Positions 9,863 to 22,727 of a stretch of 40,924 bases of DNA are shown piece by piece. The DNA is taken from contig KL197779.1 in assembly GCA_000697665.1 (NCBI GenBank), positions 45,934-86,857 of the forward strand, given 5' to 3'. The notes under the pieces were generated by a model. That model was not told the origin of the DNA, did no database searches, and saw only the letters and a program-made list of their open reading frames with translations. The DNA comes from Jaapia argillacea MUCL 33604. Taxonomy: Eukaryota; Basidiomycota; Agaricomycetes; Jaapiales; Jaapiaceae. Numbering within the stretch: the stretch's first letter is position 1; each line of letters opens with the position of its first letter. The position numbers and the translations under genes are program-made.

Positions 9863-10305
9863 ATACTAGTTTCCGCGGGACATTGGCAATGATATTCGCC
9901 ATTAATGAATGCCATGAGAGTTGAATCTTGTTATGGTCAAGAGAAAGATGGAGAAGAGCAGTGAGGACGGATGCCTCGTGTCTTCGGATGGAATGATGGA
10001 AGGCGCTCAGGAATCGTTTAGTAGCCGCCTGAGAGTCCAAAATTGAAACCGAAAATGACTTCAGGGCCGATGGTGATTTTACACGCAATGCTCATGAGCT
10101 GTAGGCGAAAGAACGAGCATTCCTGCAAACTGGATGTTGTAGAAGAACGTAGAGCATCTGAAGTAAGCATGAGCGAATTCGAACAATATATGACGTGGCG
10201 ATATCGAACCAAGGCAAAATCAAGTTGCAGACTCATCCCAATGTTCAGGAGAACATACGTGGGAACGGAATCCTTGTTTGGGACGTGAGTCACCGTCATA
10301 CGGTC

Positions 10306-10321
10306 ACGCGACTCTTCGCGT
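10306..10321. promoter_or_regulatory. ACGCGA-N4-TCGCGT inverted site upstream of the BRCT gene
   Basis: Two ACGCGA half sites face each other with a 4-bp gap, about 95-110 bp upstream of the proposed ATG. This is close to the MluI cell-cycle box (ACGCGT/ACGCGA-like) bound by MBF-type Swi6/Mbp1 factors in yeasts, which control S-phase and repair genes. In the duplicate at 5.96 kb the left half is broken (ACACGA). The role is inferred from motif and gene type only. Confidence 0.4.
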
Positions 10322-10415
10322 CAATCAACAAGTCCACGCTCATCGTTCACAACGACGTCGAGGGCCTCTTCTTCATCGTGGCCTCCGTTCTTGACACCCG
10401 ACTTCATCCTTGAAT

Positions 10416-13400
10416 ATGCACTTATTCTCTGAAGTTCGGTACCATCTCCCATCTTGTTGGCCTCCTCATCGCGCTACAGAACTCGCCACCATTCTCGACG
10501 CGAACGGTGCAAGTGAGGTCGCCTTGGATGAAGCTACACACGTTATCACGAATTCGAATTGGTTTGAAGATTGGCAGAGTGTTGGAGATGATGTACATAT
10601 CGTGACTGTGAGTCTTTAGGCGCCTGCTCGTCGAGGAAAGATGCTGAGACTTTCTCGGCGACCACAGGATAATTGGGTCGACAGATCGTTAATATTGGGG
10701 AAATTGCAACCGTACGTTGTTCTTTCTGTAATTCTGGTACCCTATTGACATTATCTCAGCCCCCAATTCTATTCCGCTGATCCTGCCATGATATTCTCAG
10801 GAGTAGTGGCCTCAGCAGCAGACGTACGACCTCCCCCCCCTGTCTCCCCCTCCCTCTGACAAACCATCCGCAGCTTCCCCCAGCCGACCTCGAAGTCATC
10901 TGCGCAGGCATAACAGCTCTCGGTGGTCAATTCCGCGAAGGTCTTACCAGAGACGTAACCCACCTCTTCGCCTTAACACCCTCTACCCCGCGTTACGAAA
11001 CAGCCATATACTATCAAGCCCAAACAAAAATGAAGATATTAATCCCACACTGGTTCGATGACGCTGTGAAGCTGGGTTACGCGGGTTTACCGACGGAAGA
11101 GTACGAGTGGCCTGAACCTGTTGTGTTGAGGCCGAAGATGGAAGGAGGAATGGATGAGAATGCAAAGAAAGGGGGAAAGTTGAACGGGGAGAAGAAGGCT
11201 TTATATCGGAATGCAGTCATGTTCTCGGCCAAATCAGGCAGAGACGTGCCCCTCCCTCCCGGTTCGCAACCGCATGCCACTACGAACGAAACGCAAGATA
11301 TATGGAAAGGAAGGAGAATATTGGTTAGTCCCAGTCTGGAATTGAAAGGTGGTAGGAGGGAAGCTGTAGAAGTTGGGATTGAACGAGCGGGGGGTGTGGT
11401 GGTGAGGTTTGAGAGCGAAGATGGGGATGGGGATTTTGAGGAGGAGGCTAGTAGGGTCGATGACGCTGACGTACTTGTTACGAGATATCGAGCTGGGGCA
11501 GCGTACATCAAGGTGCGTTCTTTGTTTCGCTCTGGTTCCTTGAGACAGCGTGGTATTCTGATCACCTTGATCCCAGACGGTGAAAGCTGGAAAGACAATA
11601 GGCACTCTACCCTGGCTTTTCTTCGTTCAAACCACGGGTACCATCTCCCGACCCACGGATCAGTTGTTGCATTATCCGATTCCCAGAGATCCAGTGGAAG
11701 GCTTTCCTCTTCATGTTCGTCCTTTTCCTCCTTTCCTCGGTCACCGATGGTCTTGGTCTGACCTATACGTGATTAGGAGATTACTGTAACCAATTATACA
11801 GGCGAAGCTCGCGAATATCTCAAGAAATTGATTACTGCTATGGGCGCTCAGTTCACTGCTAGTATGTCAGCCAAGAACACCGTTGTAATCGCTGCATTGT
11901 ATGTGCTCCCTTCTCCCCTCCCTCCTCCCCCCTCCCGTCATATCAAACTACCGCAGCCATCCACCGGTCGGACCATCTGACTTTTTGTGTATTCTCAATA
12001 GTATTGGCGGCAACAAGACGAGTAAAGCAGTCAATTGGAATATTCCCATCGTCAATCATACATGGCTCGAGGACTGTTTCGTGCAATGGCAAAACCTAAC
12101 CGTCGGAGTCGATAAATACATCTCCTTCCCTCCTGGAGTAGATTTCTCCACCGTGTTGGGTGAGCGAGGGCTTGGGAGGGTAGGGTTGGAGGGCGTTTTG
12201 GAGAGTGAAGTCAAAGCTGAGACCGAAGCTGAACAGGCAGGAGCGATACAGGGAGAGGAGGTGGGTACGGGACGAGCAGCAATGCCACTTGGGACGGAGA
12301 CGAGTGCGAAGGATGTTAGGGAGGTTGTCGATGTTGTTTTGGATGGTCAATTGGATATTGATATGGACGCCAACTTCGATATGGGGATGGGGATGGATCA
12401 GTTTGATGATCATGGGATGGATGGAATGTATGGAATGGACATAGATCAGGCAGAACCAGAGGAGGAGAAGAGAGAGTCCCCGAAAATCGAGAAGGTCGGA
12501 CCACCGAGACGGAGCCCCAAAAAATCTCATATCAAAGCCCAAGCGGTCAAGTTCGTTTCGGAAGATGAGGAGGAGGAAGATGGAGGGGAGAGGGATTCTA
12601 GCCCGTCGAAGCGGAAGGAGAAGCTCAATCCGACTGTTAAATCGAAACCACAACCCAAATCGAAGCCGACGCACAACAGGGTCCAAGAGTTGAAGAAATC
12701 GATGAAGTACGAGGAGTCTGATGATGATCTCGTCGAGGGTACTTCGAGGCAGATAGAGGAAGAAGAATTACCTCCCGTTCGACCTGCTACGAGATTAACT
12801 CGAAGAGTATCCCAACGTCGGGATGAACTTACCGAGAGTCCTCGACCTACTCCTACCAAGAAATACGGACGTTCAGTAAAACTTCTGCCGGACCCTGAAG
12901 ATTCAGACGATCCTGGGCCATCTACTAGGACGAAGAAGCCTGGAAAGCCTGTCGCCAACACGAGATTATCTCCCTTGACAGAGAGCGATGACGATGAAGG
13001 CGAGGAAGTGCACGCCCGGCCTGCTCGATCTAACAAACCGATCCCCAAGCCAAAGCCGACCACCTCGCGAAATCGCATTCGGACTCTCGATTTCAGCGAT
13101 GACGAAGATGTTGGTCCCTTCGTTGCGTCGAAGAAGTCTGCAAGGGCTCCATCACCAAAGCCGTCTACCTCGAAAGGCAAGAAGGCTTTGAAGAAGATCA
13201 GTTCTCTCGACTTTACCGAGGACGAAGGCGATGCACCTGTACAGGCATCCAAGAAGCCCACTCGTCGATCACCTTCCCCTCGACCATCGACATCCAGAGG
13301 CAAGAAGGCTGTGACATCTGATGCTCCTGAGCCTCAGCCAGCCAAAAGGACGTCGTCCTCTCTTAAAAATACCGTGGAAGTCTCCATTCCATCGCTTCGT

Positions 13401-14912
13401 AAGTCATCCTCCGCAAAGTCGCCCATTAAGCAAGTGGGTAGAACCGAGTCTCTACACATCGAGGCAGGCGAAGCGTCGGGGAGGTCTTCAGGAAAGCACG
13501 AGCGCCCTATGTCCTCCATCACGGGCTCGAAAGGACCGTCCACGACTCCGGACCGACATGACACTCCGCCAAAGCGAACAATTCGTAATGGAGACGCTGG
13601 CATACCTAGTAGTTCCTTGGCGAACATGTCTCTCACTCGAACGCCTTCGAGACGTTCCGCGGCGAGCAAAGCTACCCAAAGGCTGCATAATGTGATCATG
13701 CCCGATGTTCTCAACTTCGAGAAGGAGATGAAACGAGGTTCGGTTCGCAGTGTTTGGGAGGACTCCAAGGGCAAGGCAAAGGAGACGTCGGCTGATGTTG
13801 ATTCTGGCGGCCAGAAGGAATCCAAGAAAGTCACTGGGAAGAAACGCCTCTCATCTGGGGATCGTGAAGACGACGGATCGGAAGTGGATGAAGGACACGA
13901 TCGGAAGAGGAGACGAGTCACGGGAGGTGGGAGCAAACCATCGACTACCACCAAATCTCGAGCGAAACCAATCCCGAGTCCTGAGTCTGACGAAGAGGAG
14001 AGTGAACGTCGGCCACCAGCGCCGTCTGCCCCGTCAGGAGGTAAAGCAAAGAAGGGTTCTGCTGCAGTTGATAAAACGTATGTCACATCCCCTCTCCCCG
14101 TTGATCATCCGTTCAATCGGGTTCAGCGGTCAATTCAGCTCAAGGGACCCCAAGACTGTCAAGATCCTGACCACTCAAGTCTCGCTGGACGACGATACAG
14201 TGAAAGTATGGGGTGTTTCATCTCTCCCTCGTGTTCCGGTGCTCACCGTTCATTAGGCTCTGGTCAAACTTGGCGTGAAGATGGTGACTGAACCTTCCAA
14301 ATGCACCCACTTAATATCGAAGTCACTCGCTCGCACCGAGAAGTTGCTTTCAGCGATGGCCGTATCGCCCTTTATCCTCAACGCACAATGGGCAATCGAC
14401 TCAGCGAAGACGAAACGAATCATGCGTAAGTGTTTTGATGTTATCGTGTTCCAGTGCTGACGTCCCGCAAGCCGAAGAAGATTATCCGCTCTTGGATCGA
14501 GATACTGAAGAAAAGTACGGCTTCAAAATCGAAGATGCACTTGCGAGGTCCAAGGAATCTGGTGGCGGCTTGTTCACCGGAATGACTTTCTATGTCACGC
14601 CGAAAGTACCCATTGACAGGAAGCTATTGAAGAATGTGGTAGTAGCGAATGGGGGATCGGTACGTTTGGGCTCACCCTACGCGTTGCATCTTACTCAGAT
14701 ATCCTTGTCAGCTGGCGACTCAGACACCGACAGTCCGAGTGCTCAACGGCCAACCAAAGCGATACATTATCTCTTGCCCAGAAGATGTGTCGATATGGAG
14801 GCCGGTCGCTCAACAAGGCATCATAGTGTATTCACCCGAGCTGATACTCACAGGGGCATTGAAGCAAGAGATAGATTGGGAAGCATCTGCCAGTCGAGTC
14901 CCCGATTCCTGA
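10416..14912 (+). CDS. Six-BRCT genome-maintenance scaffold, Rtt107/Brc1-like
   Basis: Exons: 10416-10607, 10668-10711, 10760-10823, 10874-11512, 11577-11714, 11777-11898, 12002-14077, 14127-14205, 14257-14425, 14472-14659 and 14712-14912. They total 3912 nt in perfect phase, 1303 residues. Four N-terminal BRCT domains (roughly 1-90, 100-200, 248-345, 358-440) carry typical cores: ITNSNWFEDWQ, ALGGQFREGLTRDVTHLF, PWLFFVQ, NHTWLEDCF. A Ser/Lys/acid-rich linker (about 440-1090, with DEEEEDGGERDSS and DRKRRR) follows, then a C-terminal BRCT pair (CTHLISKS, NAQWAIDS; FTGMTFYVTP). This is the layout of yeast Rtt107 and fission-yeast Brc1, nuclear scaffolds that bind phosphorylated H2A through the last pair and recruit repair factors at stalled forks. 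The start is chosen because BRCT1 begins immediately after it. No lesions seen. Confidence 0.88.
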
Positions 14913-15165
14913 GGTAGTTTTCGCCGTGTCGCTTGGGCGTCATTGTATGATTCATTACGGGAACTGTTGTATGTTCCGTACTTGCAGTGGGGGGATCGCC
15001 TCAGAAAGTATTGTATCGTGGAGACGAAAATGTATTCAGGACATATAGATACCAAAGCAATGCTACGAGGACAGTGAGGTGACATACAATGATGTATAAT
15101 GGATGAATTTGATAGATGATTACCAGGTCGTCTAGAATATGCTATGCTACTCGATGGGATATCAT
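14913..15165. other. Short convergent intergenic region
   Basis: About 250 bp separate the stop codons of the two convergent genes. It should hold both 3' untranslated regions and polyadenylation signals, and I see no other feature. Confidence 0.5.
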
Positions 15166-18100
15166 TCAGCTGCGAGGGAGAGAAATAGCGGGAGGTTGAG
15201 GTCCTCCAGAACTGGATATGCCCACCAACGCACGACCTTGCGTTTGTCGTTTAACCTGAGCTTCCATTTTGCTTCGCTGTTTCCGTAAATCATCGTCCTT
15301 CAGCTTCATTGAATAAGCGAGGACTAGCAGATCGTCGGGAGTGGGAGGGAGACAACTAGGCGGCGGCTTCATGAGGAGCGATACGGCAGCCTGGTGGTTT
15401 GGACATTCTGATATAAGCCTGCGACAGCAGGACAGCAGCGCAAGACCGATGCGGAACAGGAAGATGACGCCTGACAACAGCCGTTAGAAAGTGCTGTGGA
15501 GGCACAGGAATGACCGCACCTTCATAAAGGAATACGTCCCAAACTCGATGGAGGAAATCTGGAGGGAGAACACCACCGAACATTGCACAAAACCTAGATC
15601 ATGGTAAGTTCGCAGCGCAAGGACAATCACACACTGACGTACCAAGGTCGACAGACCGTCGCGGGGGCGATGCCCATGTCGCCGAACAGTCGTTTCGCAA
15701 CGACGTGATCATTGACCTCCAGGGCTTTACTGAACAAGGAAGCGTCCACCTCGAGTTGAATTGAGCTTGAGGCGAAATATGACCGAAGGTGAGTGTCCAT
15801 CAACGATACGAATATCCAAAACGCGTCTTCTTCGATACTTTGCTGTAATAAATTACCCGCGATAATAGTCAGGCCTTCAAAGGATGAGCGAACGAACCTG
15901 AGAAAGATTGATAGTAGAGCCGACGAGACTTACCAGGATGATACTGAATATCCGGAACCATGAATAAATACGCCTGCAGTAAGGAAAGTAGTGGGCCTTG
16001 CGAGCCTTGTAGGTCTATATTGCCCTCAAAGTAGTGCCTTGCGTCTCGTTCAATGTCGTTGGAGGCCGCTACACGACCTCGGCGCCCCAATTGAGTATAC
16101 AGACCATCCATCCGCTTCCCTTTGCTATCAGTCAAGTGTTGCCAAACGTTTGAACGAACAGAGGCTGGGACCCCTTCGATCAAGAGCTTCTTGACCTTCT
16201 TACTCTTCCTCGCTTGCGAGGGAGGCGTGGACGACATGATCGAGATCCACTTAAGCTCTCGCTGACGATGGGCCTCGATGGCAGCAGGACCTTCCAGAGG
16301 TGACGGCGCTTTGGGTACCGAAAAGGACGCCTCCGAGACACTGGTTGGAGATCGAGGGATGGTCGCGGACAACATCGACAGCGCGGGGCTCTCAGCACGT
16401 AACAACCCAGAGCTATCTTGAATGAAACCGGATGCGCTCGCGCGAATAGCAGTTGTGGAGTCCTCGCTCGTTCTTGCAGATGGCACCAGGGCAGGTATTG
16501 TCGGACGAATGAGTTCAAAGTCCATATCTTGTACTTGTATGGTCTCTTGGTCATTCACAGGGGTCGGCGGGCCCGACAGACCGAGATTACTATCGTTCTT
16601 CGTTCGTAAATTAGGCAGAGACATCTTCGATCGCAAGGAGATCTTTCGCGTGGGAGGCGATGCGGGAGTTGGGGTGGGAGCCGGGGAGGTCATCTGCGAA
16701 CGAGCATCGCTGTAATGGGTCATATCCGTATCGCCAGATCGACGCCCGTGCATGGAGGTCCTCGTATCCGAATCAGCGCCATTGGCTTGTCCATTCGAAG
16801 AGGGCGATGGGGAAGGAGCTGATCGAGATTCGTTGTGCTCAGATTGTTGGCGAGATATTCGTAGGGGCAACGCTGTTGGTCCACCAGACGGCGGTGACGA
16901 TGGCTGAGGACGAAGTGCAGGATTCGGCGAAACCTGCCTTGGCCCTCCAGGGAAGTTAGGCGTGCTAGGAGTAGCGAGGTTTGAACTTTCAACTTGCGGA
17001 GGAGAAGGCGATCTATTCGGAGGGAGGGTAGGTGTCCTCAGCGGGGAAGGTATTCGCGCACCAGTAGTGATATTGTGCGGGAGTGAAAGGGGAGAAGGAC
17101 CATGAGCGATGGCACGACCGGAAGCAGGTTGGCGGCCGGCGGGAGTCGGCTGCTGTTGTGAACGGACAGCAGACGCTGACGCAGCTCGAGCAACGGACTG
17201 GCGACCAGTTCCATTCGGAGCTTTCGCCGAGTCACGTCTACAATGATCATCGTTAGCAAATGTCACACTACCCATGTCTCGAAGAACTCACTGAGATTCA
17301 TCAGGTAGAGAAATCTCTGCAATCGACGAATCGAATCCTGAAAACGAGCGGGACCGAGGACGTGGAGTTTGCGCCTTGGGGAAAAAATTGGCTCGAGGAA
17401 TGACGTTAGGAGCAGGCGCAGGCTGGACTTCTTGCACGACTGGAGTCGGAGTTATTTCCGGCGCAGGGACAGACGGAGCGACGGGAGCAGGTGGCGAAGC
17501 GACCCTATATCTCTCATGATCCAACGGCTCGACACTCCCAGCTGTAGCGGGTCGTCTATGTCCATGAAGAGACACCGCGCCGTGGAGGCTACCCGGTGGC
17601 TTTGCCCGATTCGCAGGGATGGACTGTAACGGCTCCAACGAAAACATAATCGGCACAGGACCCAACGAATTCGTCAGATCCTGTCTACACATCCCATATA
17701 TCGTCGTCTGACGAGGTTGACCATTCGGCCCAAACCTCGCTGCAGCTGCCAGATGTAAGGTATGAATGACGGTCCCTCCGTGTACCGTGTTTTGTGGTGG
17801 GACAGGGGGTTGGTATTGAGGAGGTGGTTGGTCTGGATGGTTTTGACGACCGTACATCGGGCCTGAAGAGATGGCTGGTGCTTTGGGAGCGTTCGGATGA
17901 GGGAGGAAGATGGATACTCGCGAAAATGCGTGGCGTTCTTTGATTTCGGCTTGAGTTGGTTGTCGGGGCTGAGATGAAGATGATGGCGTCGGCCGAAGTT
18001 CTTGGCGAATAGGTGGGTTCTGGGGATGAGGCGAGACGGGCTGAGGCGACGGAGCGAGTGAGGGTATGAGCGAAACCTCTTGGACGGAATCATCGACGTG

Positions 18101-20927
18101 CAAGTCTTGTGAATGCACTTCGGTCGCATCGCCATTCGTATTCGGAGACCTAAGCGACGAAGAAGCAGAAAGGACCGAACTCCTATCCCCTTCTTCTCTC
18201 CCATCCACACCTAACCCCTGTGGTCCCTCATCCTCATCATCAATAACAACAATATCCCTTCCTCCCACCCTCTCCTTCCCCGCCTCAAGCTCAGGCGTAG
18301 GACTAACTCTATCCCTCTCTAACCTCTCCCTCAGCGCCGAAGCGATCCCACCCCCCCTCTGCAACTGCATCTGCGTCAACGAAGGTGAAAGTAACCCGGG
18401 ACTAGAAGGTGTGGGGCTAACGAGAGCGGGTGAAGGTAACGGTGAACCGAAATCTGTATGAAGGAGAGGTGAGGGAGGAGCGAGTTGGAGAGGAGCGGGT
18501 CGACGGTCTTCTTTGATGGGTCGTAAGGGTGATAAGTCAAGAGCGGGTGGAACGCGAAGTGAAGAGGTTTCTGTGGGCGAAGAGATGGTTTCGATGGCGA
18601 TTTCGGGATTAGGAGTGGGAATGGGAATGGTGAGAGGGGAGACCGATGGTGCATCGGGTTTGGGTTCTTCGGGAGGTGGTAACGATTCATCCGGAGCAAT
18701 TTCCGAATAAGCCGAGTCAACCGACTGGTGTTTGAGACTCGTCTCCTCCTCCTCCTCCCCAACCTCCCTGACCTCTACTTCACCCACCTCTCTCCCCTCC
18801 TCCTTCACCTCACTCTCTCCCAACACCCCACCCATACTCATCCTCGGAACCCCCTCCCCCTCACTGGATCCCACACTCGGTCTCCCACTCCCACTCCCCA
18901 CACCCTCACCAAGCCTCCACCCCCCAACCCCAAAATCACTCGGCACAGGCGGTACCTCCACCCCTCCCGCACCACCGAAACCACCATCACGAGACATCAT
19001 AGAAAACCTCGACATCTTACTAGCCATCGAGAACCTAGAATACCTATAATCGTCGTAAATGTCTGATGCTCCTTCCCATTCTTCGCTGATGTCGGGGTCG
19101 TAGGCGTCGGGGTTTGGTGGAGGGAGGTCGTCGGTTATTGGAGGGGAGAGGGGGGGTGCGGGCGGTGGGGAATGTGAGGGTGGAGGTGGGGGAGAGAGTG
19201 AGGGAGGTGATGGGGTGGTGAACGTCGGGTTTGCGGGATTTGAGGGAGGGAGGGAGGAGATATGGTGAGGAGGAGGGGTCGGGGGTGTTGGGTCCTGAAC
19301 ATGAGATTTAGAAGGTGTGGTATGAGAAACTTCCGTCGACTCTCGTTCCCTCGTAGGCGTCGTAACATCTCTTCTCTCCCTCTCCTCAATCCCACCGTCC
19401 TCGAACCCTCCCTCTCGTTCCCCAAACCCACCAACCGCACCCAACCCCAGCTGCATAGCAAACCCACTAATCGTATCCTCTCCCTCTCCCACTACCCCTC
19501 CCGTACGATCATCACCATAGTCACTCTCACTAACAAACGAATCATCGTCCCCTGCCCCCTCTCCAATCATACCCTGCAACAACGACAACCCAATCCCCAC
19601 TTCTCCATCACTCATAGCGATCGATAGACGCGTACTAGGGTCGGCATACGATTCTTCCCCTTCCCCTTCCACTTCCGCTTCCTTCTCTTCTTGCGCAGGG
19701 GGTGTAGTTGGACGAGATTCGTTTTGTTGATTCTGATGGAGGGGGCTCGGATGGTCAGGCGTCGTATGCATTACTTGCGCGGGAGATTGAGTGAGAGGAG
19801 GGGGCTGAGAATGTCGAGCCGAACCACGGGAATGTGAAGAGAGAGGGATAGAAGCCATAGTTGATACACTAGTCCTCCATATTCGATCATGCATCTCCTG
19901 TTCGATATCCATAGACTCTTCTCCCATCCCCGACGTGTCCCCTTCACTAGCCGCTAGAGGCGGAGGTGACGAAGACGGAGCTGCGGTGATAGGAACGGTA
20001 ACGGGTGTCGGAATCGGCGTCAACTCTGCCAAGATTGGGTCCAGTCCAACGACTCGTTCTCGTTCTTCCTCTGGGTGTTTCCTCTCCCTCATGAAATGAG
20101 CGGGAGAATCAAGCGGTGTGTCCAATCCCGACTCAGCTCCAGTCGAAGAAGATGAATAACTGAAACTGGGAGGGATGAGGCCTTCTTCTCCAGGTGATAT
20201 AGGGACGGGAGAAGAAGATCGAACGTCTGTTAGGACGAGATGATGTGATCGTGACGATTCGGAACGGGAAAGCGAGATGCTGGGGGAATGTGAGATCGTC
20301 CTCGCACGAGGGAGAGAATGATGATGATGGTGTGCACTCGAAAGGGAATGTGAATGTGACAGCTGAGGTGATGAAGACGAGCTGGCGATTAGGGATAGGT
20401 GACTTGATGAAGGAGGTCGGGAAACCATCGAAGTTCTCGATGGGGTAGTTTCGGCATCGCGAGAGGAAGAATTTGTGAGGGATGGAGAAGGGCTTTGACT
20501 CTTTGAAGTTGAAGAGACTCGGCGAATTGAAGGTGGGGTTGTGGAAGAACGTTTGGTCATGACTGGTTTCTTGAGCTTGCCATGAAATTGTACGTCTGTA
20601 GCTTGAAATCTGCCCACTACGCCTTCACAATAACCCTTCAAACGAAACCGTCACTCCCTTTTCTCCATCACGAACACACCGGAAGGGACTCACCAAATAC
20701 CAACCCTCTCGATCGGGCAACTGCATGAGCACAATAATCTCATCGTCCTTTCCAACCCAAATCAACACCCATACATACAAAACTAAGACAAAACGACACG
20801 AAATACACACCTTCATAAACATCAAATCCTCCATACTCTCCGCCACACAATCCTGAGTCGCGGTACACTTTCCAATACCACCCTTTGCAGCGAACCTAGT
20901 CCATCTCGCAAGCTGAGTCGCGTCCAT
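15166..20927 (-). CDS. SH3-TBC domain protein (putative Rab GTPase-activating type)
   Basis: Exons on the minus strand: 20927-20811, 20747-20694, 20635-17292, 17237-15934, 15874-15643, 15593-15520 and 15470-15166, 5430 nt in phase, 1809 residues. The N-terminus encodes an SH3-like fold split over three exons (DCVAESMEDLMF, DDEIIVLMQL, GWYLGYCEGVVGRF). A very long Ser/Pro-rich disordered region follows (about 90-1490). The TBC domain (about 1500-1740) has GVPASVRSNVWQHL, the arginine-finger motif IERDARHYF, DAFWIFVSLMD and RVWDVFLYEG, then a basic tail (DDDLRKQRSKMEAQVKRQ). TBC proteins stimulate GTP hydrolysis by Rab GTPases in membrane traffic. The usual YCQG glutamine finger is replaced by YHPG, so activity is uncertain. 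ATG 20927 is the first in frame. It converges on the BRCT gene. Confidence 0.85.
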
Positions 20928-21714
20928 CCCTTCTTCAACAACAACAACCTCCAGCAACGAACGATAGCAACGTGTCTGATAGCAGAAAAAGGAGGGGCGG
21001 ATGTATGCGGTCGTGGATCAGACGAATTGGGTCAAGTCTAGGCCGGAAAGAAAGTGGTCGGCGCCGTCGAAAGGCTCTTGGATCAACGAGCGACTGGGTA
21101 TCCGATGACGGTGATGACGAGCACGACGAGGGCGACAGCGACAAAACGACGGCGACAACGACAGACACGATGCAGGCAGACGTAAATCCCTTTCCACCTC
21201 CGCGAATATCGAATATTTTATCGCGAAATGAAGAAGCATAGAACAAACATCCATAAACACGCTTGCCACCCATCAAACTCGGTCTCCATCAAATCACCTT
21301 CCTCTTCTCCCGTGGACGCTACTCGGTCTCGGAATCTGATAAACTCAACTTTCATCCTCATCTCCGTCGTCCTCATCCCCTCCGCCGACGCTCCTCGACG
21401 CACGTTCCCGAAATCCCTACCAATTGAACACACCAGGGCGCACCATACGGTCCTCATCCCATAAATAGTCAAGGGGTGCGACTAAAAAACAAAGCTCAAC
21501 TCGGAGCCGCCAAAAGTGTGGTGCATAACGTTATCGCAGAACAAAAGGAACACCGACAAGAAAAATCCAAAATATTCGTGCCCTCACTCGCTTGAACCGC
21601 TGACCCCCAGCGTCTATAATAACTAACATCACAGGCACCTCCGACCCGACGGGTCGGCGATTCTCACTTCCTGAATGGCATAGTCGGGAAGGATGGCGTT
21701 CCATCAAGGGTCGT
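20928..21714. other. Upstream region of the SH3-TBC gene
   Basis: This holds the presumed promoter and 5' leader of the SH3-TBC gene. Overlapping 80-110 codon frames occur on both strands and are low-complexity (Arg/Ser/Asp- or Pro/Ser-rich), consistent with purine/pyrimidine-skewed leader DNA and not with a gene. Confidence 0.45.
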
Positions 21715-21744
21715 AGGTCGAGCTGAGGGCGTATCTCAGGTACC

Positions 21745-22077
21745 GAACGTCAATGCGTTCATCTATGATGAATGAGAGGTCAGAAATGGTTCCAATTGCG
21801 AGATAAGGAAACGTACGATAAGAACTTTCTTTCATCTCCGCGCCGTTATAGTTCTCCCCCTCTACTTTACGGGGGCCAGAAGGATGGTTATCACAACCCA
21901 CAAAGGTCAGAATGCAACGAACCTCAGGGAGACTAAATCAGAAAGTCGGAGCATCCAGAATGAACGCCCTTTCCTTCTGGAGCCTCAGCGCGCACTGAAT
22001 TGACTCTGAGTAAGAGTGATGGTCGAGAAACAGCGTACATTTATGTCCAGTCGAAAGCAACAAGAGATCGCTCCAGA
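21745..22077 (+). repeat. Diverged direct repeat, copy 1
   Basis: Matches 22412-22727 in order along its length: GTCAATGCG(T/C)TCATC, TCCGCGCCGTTATA, CCAGAAGGA(T/C)GGTTATCACAA, CAGAATGAACGCCC versus CAGAACGAATGCCC, TGATGGTCGAGAAAC and ATGTCCAGTCGAAA. The spacing between copies is about 650-667 bp. No gene or mobile-element signature is recognised in it. Confidence 0.7.
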
Positions 22078-22411
22078 ACACTGCGACCTCCCGGCCAACC
22101 ATTCCCGTCAACCCCACCCTCGGAACCGCCGGAAACACCTACCACATCAACTCACCTTCCAAGAACCAGCAGCTAAGCCTTCTCTGGTCCTCCGCGGAGT
22201 TGAACCCTTGTATACCACTGAAAGGCGGCGGACGACGATGAAGGTAACACAATACCACCTCACATCCAATTCCATACACCTATGCAGACAGAACTCCAAT
22301 CACGCAGGTGAAGGAAAAGCAAGCAGGTCTCCTGACTCCCGATCAAAACCGAGCGTCGACACTCACCTATAACAAAGCGTCCGTTCTCGAATTATCCGCA
22401 TCTCGCGCTCC

Positions 22412-22727
22412 AGTCGTCAATGCGCTCATCCAGGATGGAAGAGAGAGGAATGCTTCCATTGTGAACAGATAAGAGACGTACGAGAAGGGCTTGAATTCAT
22501 ATCCGCGCCGTTATATTTCAGCCCTCACGTTTCGTCCATGCCAGAAGGACGGTTATCACAAACTCCAAATGTCAATAGAATGCACGCGAATCAGAAAGCC
22601 TGATTATCCAGAACGAATGCCCTTCTTCCAGAGGTTCAGTGCACTGAATCGTCTCCGAGAAAGAATGATGGTCGAGAAACGACCTACATTCATGTCCAGT
22701 CGAAAACCGACTGGGAATTGCTCTGGT
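22412..22727 (+). repeat. Diverged direct repeat, copy 2
   Basis: Second copy of the repeat at 21745-22077, with many substitutions and small indels, so the duplication is not recent. A 307-codon plus-strand frame (22491-23414) starts inside it. Confidence 0.7.

Noticed and set aside
12527-14086. Two long antisense frames (about 250 codons each) opposite the BRCT gene linker
   Set aside because: They mirror the codon bias and Ser/acid-rich low complexity of the sense exon; the sense exon is supported by flanking BRCT domains and splice phases.
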